Source of the DNA: Desulfamplus sp.
GTDB lineage: Bacteria; Desulfobacterota; Desulfobacteria; Desulfobacterales; Desulfobacteraceae
Length of the DNA stretch: 32,467 bases
Assembly (NCBI GenBank): GCA_015232465.1
Contig: JADFZO010000033.1
Coordinates: forward strand, 1 to 32,467
Direction of reading: 5' to 3'
The translations under genes were made by a program, and so were the position numbers. Positions 9,273 to 16,154 of this stretch are shown piece after piece. The notes beneath the pieces are model-generated. The model was not told where the DNA came from. It made no database searches and saw only the letters and a program-made list of their open reading frames with translations. Positions within the stretch are counted from its first letter, which is position 1, and every line of letters begins with the position of its first letter.

Positions 9273-10961
9273 TTAAGTTGTAACTTGCTCGAGCAACTCT
9301 AAGATTCTCTCCTGTTCATTTAGAACCTCATTTAATATAGTCATGTTTGTCATAGGGTTCATAATCACGCTTCTTAGCACCACAATCTCATGGTTATCAA
9401 GATATTTGTAGTTCATCTTAGTTCTTGAGACAAAACTTTTTCCAGCCTCACGCTGCTCTCTTTGTATTAAAATATTTATCTCATCAATCTGACTATTTAT
9501 CGCCCTTTTTTGATCTAAATTTGCTATTTTGTCTGCTATTTTAAGGCTCTCTTGCAATTTTGCAGGCACCATACGGTATGTAAGAATATTAAGCTCAGGC
9601 TCTGTTATAAGCTCAAAAAGCTCTCTTTTTTTTATCTCTTGGGCAAACTCTTTTGCAGTCTCAATCCCATGATCAATCATCAAAGCATACCCTTTACTCC
9701 CCATTATTTTAAGGGCACTATCAAGAATTAATGAGTTAGCCTCTCTTGAACCCTCAAGGGTTTTTATTCCAAGATCAACGCTTCCTTGACGATTCACATA
9801 GTTTGAGTAGTATGCAATGCTATTCATAGCAAGGGGATCACGAAAAAATACCATTCCGCATGTCATTGGCATAAAAAATTGTTTGTGCCCATCAATAGTT
9901 ACAGAATCAGATCGCTCAATACCTTTAAGTTTATGGCAATATTTAGAAGAGAGCATCACAGGTCCCCCCCAAGCAGCATCAACATGAAAGTGCACTCCAT
10001 GCTCTTTGCAAACATCTGCAATATCATCAAGAGGATCAACAATTCCAGTCTCAGTTGCTCCAGCAACACCAACAACAGCAATGATGCCAGCTCTTCTGCC
10101 CCCAATCTCTTTTATGGTTCTATCCAAACTTTTCACATCTAAGCGATGTTGAGCATCAAGCTCAACTGGAATAACATTTTTATTTCCAATCCCCAAAATA
10201 CCGCCAGCTTTTTTAAGTGAAAAGTGCCCCCGTTTTGAGACAAGCACAACAGCCCTATCAAGAGAGTAGGCTAAAAGTGCCTCTGAGACCCCTTCAGATT
10301 CAACTCCTTCAAAATTGCCAACATAACCATCTTTTTTATCAAAGGGTTTAAAAAATTGGTTGCGAGCAACCCATAAAGCTGTAAGATTTGCGGTTGTTCC
10401 CCCAGTTGTAAAAGAGCCGAGCGATGTATCTGCATTTTGGACATGATTATCATAAAAAGCGTTAGCCAACCCTATTTTATCTTTATCACCTTGATTTGAA
10501 GCGTAAATCAGTCTATGAATCTTTGCCAAAACCTGCTTTTCAAGCACAGAGAGCACCTTTGAGGTCTCAAGTTTTATCACATTTTGATTGAGTGCAGCCA
10601 CAATCGCCTTAAGATGCACCATAAAAAATGGAATTGCAGCAGTCATGTGCCCAACAAAATATGGAGATGCCACATTAACAGCTCTTGGGGCAATGTAAGA
10701 TATAATATCAGAGATAACCTCAGCAAGCCTCTTTTCTGGCTCAGGATTTATTAGGGTATCTCTAAAGTGCTCTGTCAACTCCTTTAGACTTATTGCCTCA
10801 GTAACGCCAACATGCCTGTTTATAAAGTCATGCAGACCAAATAAAATCTGCTCCATATACTTCACAAGAATCTCTTTGCAATCATCATCTTCAGGTCTTA
10901 TAAATATACGCTCAAGATGCTCCCAGTCTGCAACCAATTTTGATTGTTTGGCTCTATCCAT
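9273..10961 (-). CDS. panP: Group II PLP-dependent decarboxylase, aspartate 1-decarboxylase (PanP)-like
   Basis: Cytoplasmic amino-acid decarboxylase, 562 residues. The PLP lysine is K360 in TIDGHKQFF and the pyridine-nitrogen aspartate is D328 in FHVDAAWGG. The N-terminal part (ASPYFVGHMTAAIPFF, then ALNQNVIKLETSK) resembles the PanP-type aspartate 1-decarboxylases described in Vibrio. Those replace pyruvoyl PanD in making beta-alanine for pantothenate and CoA. Assignment to PLP group II is firm. Substrate choice (aspartate, glutamate or aromatic amino acid) is inferred from resemblance only. No clear Shine-Dalgarno precedes the ATG. Its promoter must lie in the 54-bp gap shared with divergent tag. 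The kinase gene follows in the same direction. Confidence 0.85.
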   Translation of the reverse strand: MDRAKQSKLVADWEHLERIFIRPEDDDCKEILVKYMEQILFGLHDFINRHVGVTEAISLKELTEHFRDTLINPEPEKRLAEVISDIISYIAPRAVNVASPYFVGHMTAAIPFFMVHLKAIVAALNQNVIKLETSKVLSVLEKQVLAKIHRLIYASNQGDKDKIGLANAFYDNHVQNADTSLGSFTTGGTTANLTALWVARNQFFKPFDKKDGYVGNFEGVESEGVSEALLAYSLDRAVVLVSKRGHFSLKKAGGILGIGNKNVIPVELDAQHRLDVKSLDRTIKEIGGRRAGIIAVVGVAGATETGIVDPLDDIADVCKEHGVHFHVDAAWGGPVMLSSKYCHKLKGIERSDSVTIDGHKQFFMPMTCGMVFFRDPLAMNSIAYYSNYVNRQGSVDLGIKTLEGSREANSLILDSALKIMGSKGYALMIDHGIETAKEFAQEIKKRELFELITEPELNILTYRMVPAKLQESLKIADKIANLDQKRAINSQIDEINILIQREQREAGKSFVSRTKMNYKYLDNHEIVVLRSVIMNPMTNMTILNEVLNEQERILELLEQVTT

Positions 10962-11015
10962 AAAGGTTTATCCGAAAAAGTTTATATTTTTTTGTAAAAA
11001 TAGGAAAATTAAAAG

Positions 11016-11600
11016 ATGGAACATGAAATGTACGCACCGTATGAAAATATCCAAAGATGCCAATGGGTAGGCAGTGATGGGCTGATGGTTCAATACCATG
11101 ACAATGAGTGGGGAGTCCCAACTCATGATGAGACACTTCTGTTTGAACTGCTAACTTTAGAGGGTGCTCAAGCTGGTTTAAGCTGGAGCACAATTCTAAA
11201 GAAGAGAGAAAATTACAAAATTGCTTTTGATAACTTTGATATTGGCAAGATTGCATCATACTCATCAGATAAAGTTGAAAATTTGTTGAGCCATAGCAGC
11301 GGTATTGTTAAAAATAGACTTAAAATTGAGAGCGTTATTTCAAATGCACAAGCTTTTATCAAAATAGAGCATAGATACGGCAGCTTTGATAACTATCTAT
11401 GGTCATTTACAGATGGAAAAACCATAAAAAACCACTGGAGATCACACCTTGAGATACCTCAAGATACCAAAGAGTCCCGTAAATTGAGCAAAGAGCTTAA
11501 AAAAAATGGGTTTAAGTTTGTGGGACCAACTATATGCTACTCATTTATGCAGGCAGCAGGATTGGTCAATGATCACACAGTTGACTGCTTTAAATACTAA
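11016..11600 (+). CDS. tag: DNA-3-methyladenine glycosylase I
   Basis: Base-excision repair enzyme that removes 3-methyladenine from alkylated DNA; 194 residues, usual family length. The zinc-binding set known from E. coli Tag is present: C15 (RCQW), H28 (YHDNEWG), and H187 and C191 (NDHTVDC). The substrate-pocket segment LEGAQAGLSW supplies E49 and W57. The stretch FKFVGPTICYSFMQAAGLVNDH is nearly identical to E. coli. AGGA at 11002-11005 lies 10 nt before the ATG; a second ATG at 11028 is also possible and would remove four residues. It is divergent from panP and ends 11 bp from the convergent response-regulator gene with no terminator visible. Confidence 0.97.
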   Translation: MEHEMYAPYENIQRCQWVGSDGLMVQYHDNEWGVPTHDETLLFELLTLEGAQAGLSWSTILKKRENYKIAFDNFDIGKIASYSSDKVENLLSHSSGIVKNRLKIESVISNAQAFIKIEHRYGSFDNYLWSFTDGKTIKNHWRSHLEIPQDTKESRKLSKELKKNGFKFVGPTICYSFMQAAGLVNDHTVDCFKY

Positions 11601-11611
11601 GGGAGGGGAGA

Positions 11612-11998
11612 TTAATTTTTCTTCCATCTCTCAAGTTTTAAAAATGCCGCTTCAGCAGCATTAAAAATATCCAAAAGCCTAACTGGCTTTTTAAAATAGT
11701 CCTCAAATCCAGCACTTTTACACTCAGCAAGCTCAAAATGAGATGCATAACCTGTGATTGCGTATGCAATGGTTAATGGATTACGCTTTATAATCTCTCC
11801 GCAGAGCTCAACGCCAGTCATCTCAGGAAGATTTAGGTCAATGAACATAACAAGCACTGTATGTTTTTCCAAAATATCAAGTGCTTCAGATGGAGTTTCA
11901 GCGGTAAATACTGAATATCCTTTTGTAGAGAGTGCAGATTTTAAAAGCAAACAGATCGACTCTTCATCATCAACTACAAGTATTGTCTTATCAATCAT
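11612..11998 (-). CDS. Single-domain response regulator (CheY-like receiver)
   Basis: 128 residues containing only a receiver domain. The acidic pocket is D10-D11, the phosphoacceptor is D54 in FIDLNLPEM, the switch threonine is T82 in AITGYA and the conserved lysine is K104 in FKKP. No output domain follows. It may act by protein contact or as a phosphate relay or sink. GAGG lies 8 nt upstream of the ATG. It is divergent from a stand-alone Hpt gene 222 bp away. The pairing suggests a relay with the hybrid kinase at 6329-9253, which is an inference from proximity. Confidence 0.9.
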   Translation of the reverse strand: MIDKTILVVDDEESICLLLKSALSTKGYSVFTAETPSEALDILEKHTVLVMFIDLNLPEMTGVELCGEIIKRNPLTIAYAITGYASHFELAECKSAGFEDYFKKPVRLLDIFNAAEAAFLKLERWKKN

Positions 11999-12046
11999 TA
12001 TTAATGCCTCTTTTAAACAGATAAATTAAAGATAAAAATTGTATTT

Positions 12047-12076
12047 ATAATAAATCTATACCTATTTCTTGATCAA
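12047..12076 (-). promoter_or_regulatory. Candidate sigma70-type promoter for the response regulator
   Basis: On the minus strand TTGATC (12076-12071) and TATTAT (12052-12047) are separated by 18 bp. The -10 matches TATAAT in five of six positions and the -35 matches in four. It would give a leader of about 40 nt before the ATG at 11998. The region is so AT-rich that chance matches are likely. Confidence 0.3.
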
Positions 12077-12220
12077 AGATTATAAAACTGATTTATGTTC
12101 ATATACATATTTCTGAATATCAATTGCAATATAATTTTTTTTATAATATCTCTTTAGACTTAAATATTGTGGGTGTAATAAATTTATAAAACATACAAAG
12201 GTAAAATAAGGGGTTAGAAA

Positions 12221-12553
12221 ATGGATTTTAAAGAGATGGCTTCAAATATTGGATTGGAAGAGGAAGATTTTATTGAGCTTTTAGAGATGCTTGTAGAGGT
12301 CTCATTCAAAGATATTGATAACTTTGAAAAAGAGTTTGCAGCTCAAAATTATAGCGGAGCAGCTATGGCAGCCCACTCAATAAAAGGGGCATCAGGTAAC
12401 CTTGGATTAACAGAAATATCTGATACTGCTGCAGAGCTTGAGCAGGCAGCAAAGCTCACTGACGATAGCCAAATTCCAGAAAAGATTGGATTCTTAAAAA
12501 AAGAGATGGATAACATTTCAGAGGCACTAAAAGATTATAGACCCCGATCTTAA
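12221..12553 (+). CDS. Stand-alone Hpt (histidine phosphotransfer) protein
   Basis: 110 residues forming one Hpt helical bundle. The phosphorylatable histidine is H52 in AAHSIKGASGNLG, the defining motif. The protein has no kinase or receiver domain and would shuttle phosphate between the receiver of a hybrid kinase and a final response regulator. AAGGGG at 12208-12213 lies 7 nt before the ATG. A strong hairpin terminator starts 20 bp after the stop, so the gene is probably monocistronic. Its neighbour is a divergent single-domain receiver. Confidence 0.92.
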   Translation: MDFKEMASNIGLEEEDFIELLEMLVEVSFKDIDNFEKEFAAQNYSGAAMAAHSIKGASGNLGLTEISDTAAELEQAAKLTDDSQIPEKIGFLKKEMDNISEALKDYRPRS

Positions 12554-12572
12554 AAGCTAAAATTAATCAATA

Positions 12573-12604
12573 AAAAAGGGGTTGATTTTTATCAACCCCT
12601 TTTT
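12573..12604. terminator. Perfect bidirectional rho-independent terminator
   Basis: Left arm 12573-12586 and right arm 12591-12604 pair over 14 bp without mismatch around a TTTT loop. The core is GGGGTTGAT against ATCAACCCC, flanked by an A-run on the left and a T-run on the right, so it works in both directions. It sits between the Hpt gene (+) and the convergent porin gene (-). Confidence 0.93.
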
Positions 12605-12643
12605 ATTTAACAAACTAAATAGTTATTAGCTTTACTCTTTTGA

Positions 12644-13855
12644 TTAGAACTTAATCTCAAGTTGGCTAACAAGAATTCTTTCTGAATCCATGTCTGGAGT
12701 GCCAGCTACAAACTCTGGGTCTGAGTGGAGATATGTTATCCAAAGCTGAGTATTTGTAGCGATTGTGTATGTAGCCCATACGTTAAACGATGTCATATCA
12801 TCAAAATTAGTACGGCTATCTTCTTCAGGCTGGAAATAACCAACTTTTGCACCTATTTTAAAAATATCCATTGGTTTCAATGTTGCTTGGAGTGTAACAC
12901 CCTGAACACCAGCACTGTCTCCACTTGGATCAAATATCTCATCACCTGGTACACCACTTAGGTCACCACTAAAAGGTGTATTCATACCCATTGGAAGAAA
13001 TGCCCACCAGTTAGCAAAAGTTGTAAACTGGATTTCATTAGCATCTGTTGTGCCAAGTGCATAAAGAAGCTCTGCACCGATATTTACCATATCAGTTACA
13101 TCAGCGTCAGCTCCAAGATAGAACTGTGTGCCCATGTAGTCAGTATTGCCAGCATTAGTATCACCAGTTGCAATAGCAAGCTCACTTGTTAGGTTTACCA
13201 TACCCAATTTAGCAGATCCATGAAGACCTACCATAACAGGAGAATCTTCAGTATCTGTGTCGTCAGTTTTTGCAGCAACAAACACGTTACCTGTAAATGT
13301 ATCGCATATAATGCCAACATTTAGTGCATAAAAATCTTCATCTTGATTTGGACCGTCATCTAAAAGGGCACCGTTCTCATCAATTTTTGCATACATAAAA
13401 CTTGTAACAACAGGTGCAAAGTTCAGATCAAATTTAAAACCAGGAACATTAGCATCAAGAACCTTGTTTACACCAAGACCCATATACTGCTGTCCAGCTC
13501 TTAAGCTCCACATCTCTTTTTTAATATCAACAAACGCTCTGTCAATATCAAGTGTCGTTGTAGCTGATTTACGTGGACGTGTAATCAATCCACCTGTAAA
13601 ACCATCACCCCATGTAGCCTCTGCCCAGTCAGCTCTAAGTTGAACTGATACATCATCAGATACATTAATTTTAGTAGCAAGTCTAAGTCTCTGGTCAAAA
13701 TAGCTGTTATCTTTACCACCAAACCACTGATTGTCTGTCTCCCATGCACGAACACGGAAACCGCCAGAAATAGCCACTTTGTCATCTGCATAAGCAGGTG
13801 CAACAAACATTACGGCACATACAGCCGCTATAAAAAGTGTTATAAAACGTTTCAT
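12644..13855 (-). CDS. Outer-membrane porin-like beta-barrel protein
   Basis: 403 residues from the ATG at 13855. A clean signal peptide MKRFITLFIAAVCAVMFVAPAYA ends at AYA|DDK. A longer frame from a TTG at 13885 would run through the Shine-Dalgarno AGGAGG (13874-13869) and is rejected; that site stands 13 nt before the ATG, rather far. The mature protein is Asp/Asn- and aromatic-rich with alternating strand character, an early DQRLRL segment and a DIDRAFVDIK segment. It ends in F (LVSQLEIKF), the usual barrel-assembly signal. It resembles porins of sulfate-reducing bacteria; the solute is unknown. It shares layout and several segments with the porin at 18047. It is followed by the shared terminator at 12573-12604. 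Confidence 0.8.
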   Translation of the reverse strand: MKRFITLFIAAVCAVMFVAPAYADDKVAISGGFRVRAWETDNQWFGGKDNSYFDQRLRLATKINVSDDVSVQLRADWAEATWGDGFTGGLITRPRKSATTTLDIDRAFVDIKKEMWSLRAGQQYMGLGVNKVLDANVPGFKFDLNFAPVVTSFMYAKIDENGALLDDGPNQDEDFYALNVGIICDTFTGNVFVAAKTDDTDTEDSPVMVGLHGSAKLGMVNLTSELAIATGDTNAGNTDYMGTQFYLGADADVTDMVNIGAELLYALGTTDANEIQFTTFANWWAFLPMGMNTPFSGDLSGVPGDEIFDPSGDSAGVQGVTLQATLKPMDIFKIGAKVGYFQPEEDSRTNFDDMTSFNVWATYTIATNTQLWITYLHSDPEFVAGTPDMDSERILVSQLEIKF

Positions 13856-13970
13856 CTTTTTTTGTTTTCCTCCTACAAAAAACAAATATAATTTTTAAAA
13901 AATTTAAATAAAAAACTTGAATTTAACATCACAAATACATTTTTAAATATTTTTTATACTTTTTTGATTG

Positions 13971-13981
13971 CACCTCCTTTA
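13971..13981 (-). promoter_or_regulatory. Orphan extended Shine-Dalgarno sequence in porin leader
   Basis: The minus strand reads TAAAGGAGGTG, fully complementary to the usual 16S rRNA 3' end (CACCTCCTTTA on the plus strand). No ATG, GTG or TTG lies at usable spacing after it. The porin start is about 115 nt further on and has its own AGGAGG. It could be a ribosome-binding mRNA stabiliser, a standby site or a relic of a lost small gene. Confidence 0.5.
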
Positions 13982-14006
13982 TTTTTATATTTTTAAGTTC
14001 ATTAAA

Positions 14007-14055
14007 TTAGCAAAAAAAGATAATTTTTAATCTCCTTAAATTAACTTTTTGCTAA
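14007..14055 (-). repeat. 10-bp inverted repeat (long-loop hairpin) in porin leader
   Basis: TTAGCAAAAA at 14007-14016 pairs perfectly with TTTTTGCTAA at 14046-14055 around a 29-nt loop. On the minus strand the loop contains AAGGAG. The hairpin would lie a few nucleotides downstream of the predicted transcription start. It might be an operator or a 5' mRNA structure. Confidence 0.45.
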
Positions 14056-14066
14056 AATTTCAAGTA

Positions 14067-14095
14067 GCGATACCAACATTAAAAGTTCATGTCAA
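14067..14095 (-). promoter_or_regulatory. Candidate extended -10 promoter for the porin
   Basis: On the minus strand a perfect TTGACA (14095-14090) is followed after 17 bp by TATCGC (14072-14067), preceded by TGG, an extended -10 signature. Transcription would begin near 14060 and give a leader of about 200 nt before the porin ATG. The perfect -35 and ideal spacing make this the best promoter candidate in the window, although the -10 is only half consensus. Confidence 0.45.
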
Positions 14096-14132
14096 GTATT
14101 AATGAAAATTTAATATTAATAAAATAAAAAAT

Positions 14133-15887
14133 TTACTCCATCAACTCATAAGAAATTATAAGGCTTTCAGAGTCTGAAAATGAAGAGAGGGCATCTTTTA
14201 CAACATTGGCAATCAAAAGCTCTTTTTTACCATCATTGTCAAAGTCTCCAATTACAAAATCGCTAACTCTGCCCCTCTGCTCAGGGGTTGACCACTGCAA
14301 TGAAAGACCTGATCCTCCGTTCCAAAAAGAGCTGTGTACTATACCTTTGCTATATCTTTTAAATCTGCTTAAATAGCCACCAACAATATCGCTATTTGAG
14401 GCATAAAGAATCTCTGCTACGCCATCACCATTTATATCAAAAGAGCTGACAGACAAAGGAAAATATTGAAGAGGATTGTCATCAGTTGGACTCTCTTTAG
14501 GCAGCTCAAAATAGTTCATATTTCCACCAGTTCGGTTTGCATCTCTCCATATAACAGAGCCACTCTGACTAAAAATAGTTAAATACTCATACCGATCATA
14601 AGCAACAACCTTTGGGCTGCCATCTCCTATAACATCAGCAAATAGAGCACCCATAACATTAGCCTTATTAGCCTCAAGAATCTTCTCTGATGGCTGATAC
14701 TGCTCTCCGTCCCATCGCATCACGTATATTGGCGATGAGTATATAGTATCTTTATCTGATTTTTGTTTCTGCCCCAACAAAATTTTATCTCCGCCATTTG
14801 TCTCAACAATGCGGAAATACCATGGGCTGTTTTTAATAATCTCACGATATTTAGAGCCATCATACTCAATCACAAAAGAGTTTGGCATATTCTTATCAGC
14901 ATTCATGCTGGTTACAAATATCTCTTCAAAACCATTTGAGTTTATATCCCCGATACCAACTCCAATATATGTTGAATAGCTATTTTTGGGGGTCTCTGCT
15001 TTTTTGATAAAATGGTTATTTGCAAAGCTATATATAAAAACAGATTTATCAGAGATAAAGACCGTCTCCATCAGACCATCTTTATCTGTATCACCTATTG
15101 CTATTGCATTAATCAGATTTTTAAATGTTGGGCTTCTCCACGCACCAGATTTTCCTTGAGGAGTATTTGTTACAGCAAACTCTGGATTTAGACTTTGAGC
15201 TTGATTACTCTGCATCTGTGATGCTTTTGAAGAGAATTGCGGATTAATATTTGTCGTATGGTTTGGCTGAGGCTGAATCAAAGGTGTGGCTGAAGGTGAT
15301 GAGGTTGCGATGTTATTGTCTGCTTTTCCCGCTGCTCTATTAAATAATGTCTCATTTATGGTTGTGGCAAACTGATTTATGGCTGGTATAACACCGCCTG
15401 GATCGCTACTTTCTCTAAAAAATGGAATAGGTGGATTTTTTCCTGAAATATCAAGAAGTTTTGAATCTATGCTGGTGCTGGTGCCAATAACAGTTACACT
15501 GCCATAAATCACAAAATCTGCTTTAAGTTGCCCCCCAACAAGCAGGGCAAAACTCTCACCACTAAACCCTTTAACCGTATCAGATACTCTCTTAACGCTC
15601 TCTTTATCAATAACAATTACCTGATCTTTAAATGATAGGCGAGATGCAAGCATATCTTGAATCCCATTTTTGAGAAAATCAAGATTTTGCTCTGAGTTAA
15701 TCTCAAATGGCAATACGGCAATCTTCAAAGGCTCTGAATAGGCTACGCTAAGATTTAAAACAGATGTAGCAGAAAAACAGAGAACTGTAATTAAAATAGA
15801 GACAAAAAAATTTGTCAGTCTATTTGTCAGTCTATTTGAGGCTCTAAAAAAACTTTTATCTTTTATTTGCATATAATTTGTTTGCAA
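14133..15887 (-). CDS. FG-GAP/VCBS-repeat secreted protein, paralogue A
   Basis: 584 residues from a TTG start at 15887. AAGGAG (15899-15894) lies 6 nt upstream of it, and the resulting N-terminus MQTNY matches MQNNY of its divergent paralogue; an ATG at 15872 has no such site. A signal-anchor or signal peptide (about 25-50) precedes a domain of about 52-185 (LKIAVLPFEI, then DFVIYGSVTVIG), which resembles the TolB/CsgG-type N-terminal alpha/beta fold. A Ser/Gln/Asn-rich linker follows. Five D-x-[DN]-x-[DN]-G loops then mark an FG-GAP beta-propeller: GDTDKDG, GDINSNG, ADVIGDG, FDINGDG and GDFDNDG, likely calcium-binding. The function is unknown; secretion and the porin gene downstream suggest an envelope role. 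Confidence 0.75.
   Translation of the reverse strand: MQTNYMQIKDKSFFRASNRLTNRLTNFFVSILITVLCFSATSVLNLSVAYSEPLKIAVLPFEINSEQNLDFLKNGIQDMLASRLSFKDQVIVIDKESVKRVSDTVKGFSGESFALLVGGQLKADFVIYGSVTVIGTSTSIDSKLLDISGKNPPIPFFRESSDPGGVIPAINQFATTINETLFNRAAGKADNNIATSSPSATPLIQPQPNHTTNINPQFSSKASQMQSNQAQSLNPEFAVTNTPQGKSGAWRSPTFKNLINAIAIGDTDKDGLMETVFISDKSVFIYSFANNHFIKKAETPKNSYSTYIGVGIGDINSNGFEEIFVTSMNADKNMPNSFVIEYDGSKYREIIKNSPWYFRIVETNGGDKILLGQKQKSDKDTIYSSPIYVMRWDGEQYQPSEKILEANKANVMGALFADVIGDGSPKVVAYDRYEYLTIFSQSGSVIWRDANRTGGNMNYFELPKESPTDDNPLQYFPLSVSSFDINGDGVAEILYASNSDIVGGYLSRFKRYSKGIVHSSFWNGGSGLSLQWSTPEQRGRVSDFVIGDFDNDGKKELLIANVVKDALSSFSDSESLIISYELME
15811..15834 (-). repeat. Exact 12-bp tandem duplication in signal region
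   Basis: The unit TTTGTCAGTCTA occurs twice in direct succession (15811-15822 and 15823-15834), doubling a four-residue unit (LTNR-LTN) just before the hydrophobic signal core of the FG-GAP protein. The frame is preserved. Confidence 0.75.
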
Positions 15888-15958
15888 AAATCTCTCCTTA
15901 AAATTTTATAAATTTAATTTGTAATATAGATAGCATCTTAAAACTTAAATGGAGTGGT

Positions 15959-15987
15959 ATTTTAATAACAGATAGATTATTTAGCAA
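15959..15987 (-). promoter_or_regulatory. Candidate promoter for FG-GAP paralogue A
   Basis: On the minus strand TTGCTA (15987-15982) and TAAAAT (15964-15959) are separated by 17 bp, four and five matches to consensus. The predicted leader is about 65 nt to the TTG at 15887. It lies within the 267-bp gap dividing the two FG-GAP genes, which otherwise holds no gene. Confidence 0.35.
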
Positions 15988-16025
15988 GGATAAATTAGGA
16001 ATATCAGCAATTGCCTTATAGTTTA

Positions 16026-16052
16026 TTGACTTTTATCTCTCTATTATATAGT
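16026..16052 (+). promoter_or_regulatory. Candidate promoter for FG-GAP paralogue B
   Basis: TTGACT (16026-16031) and TATAGT (16047-16052) each match consensus in five of six positions, but the spacer is a short 15 bp. The leader to the ATG at 16155 would be about 95 nt. Confidence 0.35.
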
Positions 16053-16154
16053 GTCGATTTTCATTTTATTTATTGTTATAAAGAGTTTAACCGTTGAGTC
16101 TTACAATTTAATTTAATCTATATAAATTTTGATCTATTAAAGAGATAAACCAGA

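Noticed and set aside
13856-13885. TTG start extending the minus-strand porin
   Set aside because: The extension translates the AGGAGG site itself and would put ten residues before a clean signal peptide.
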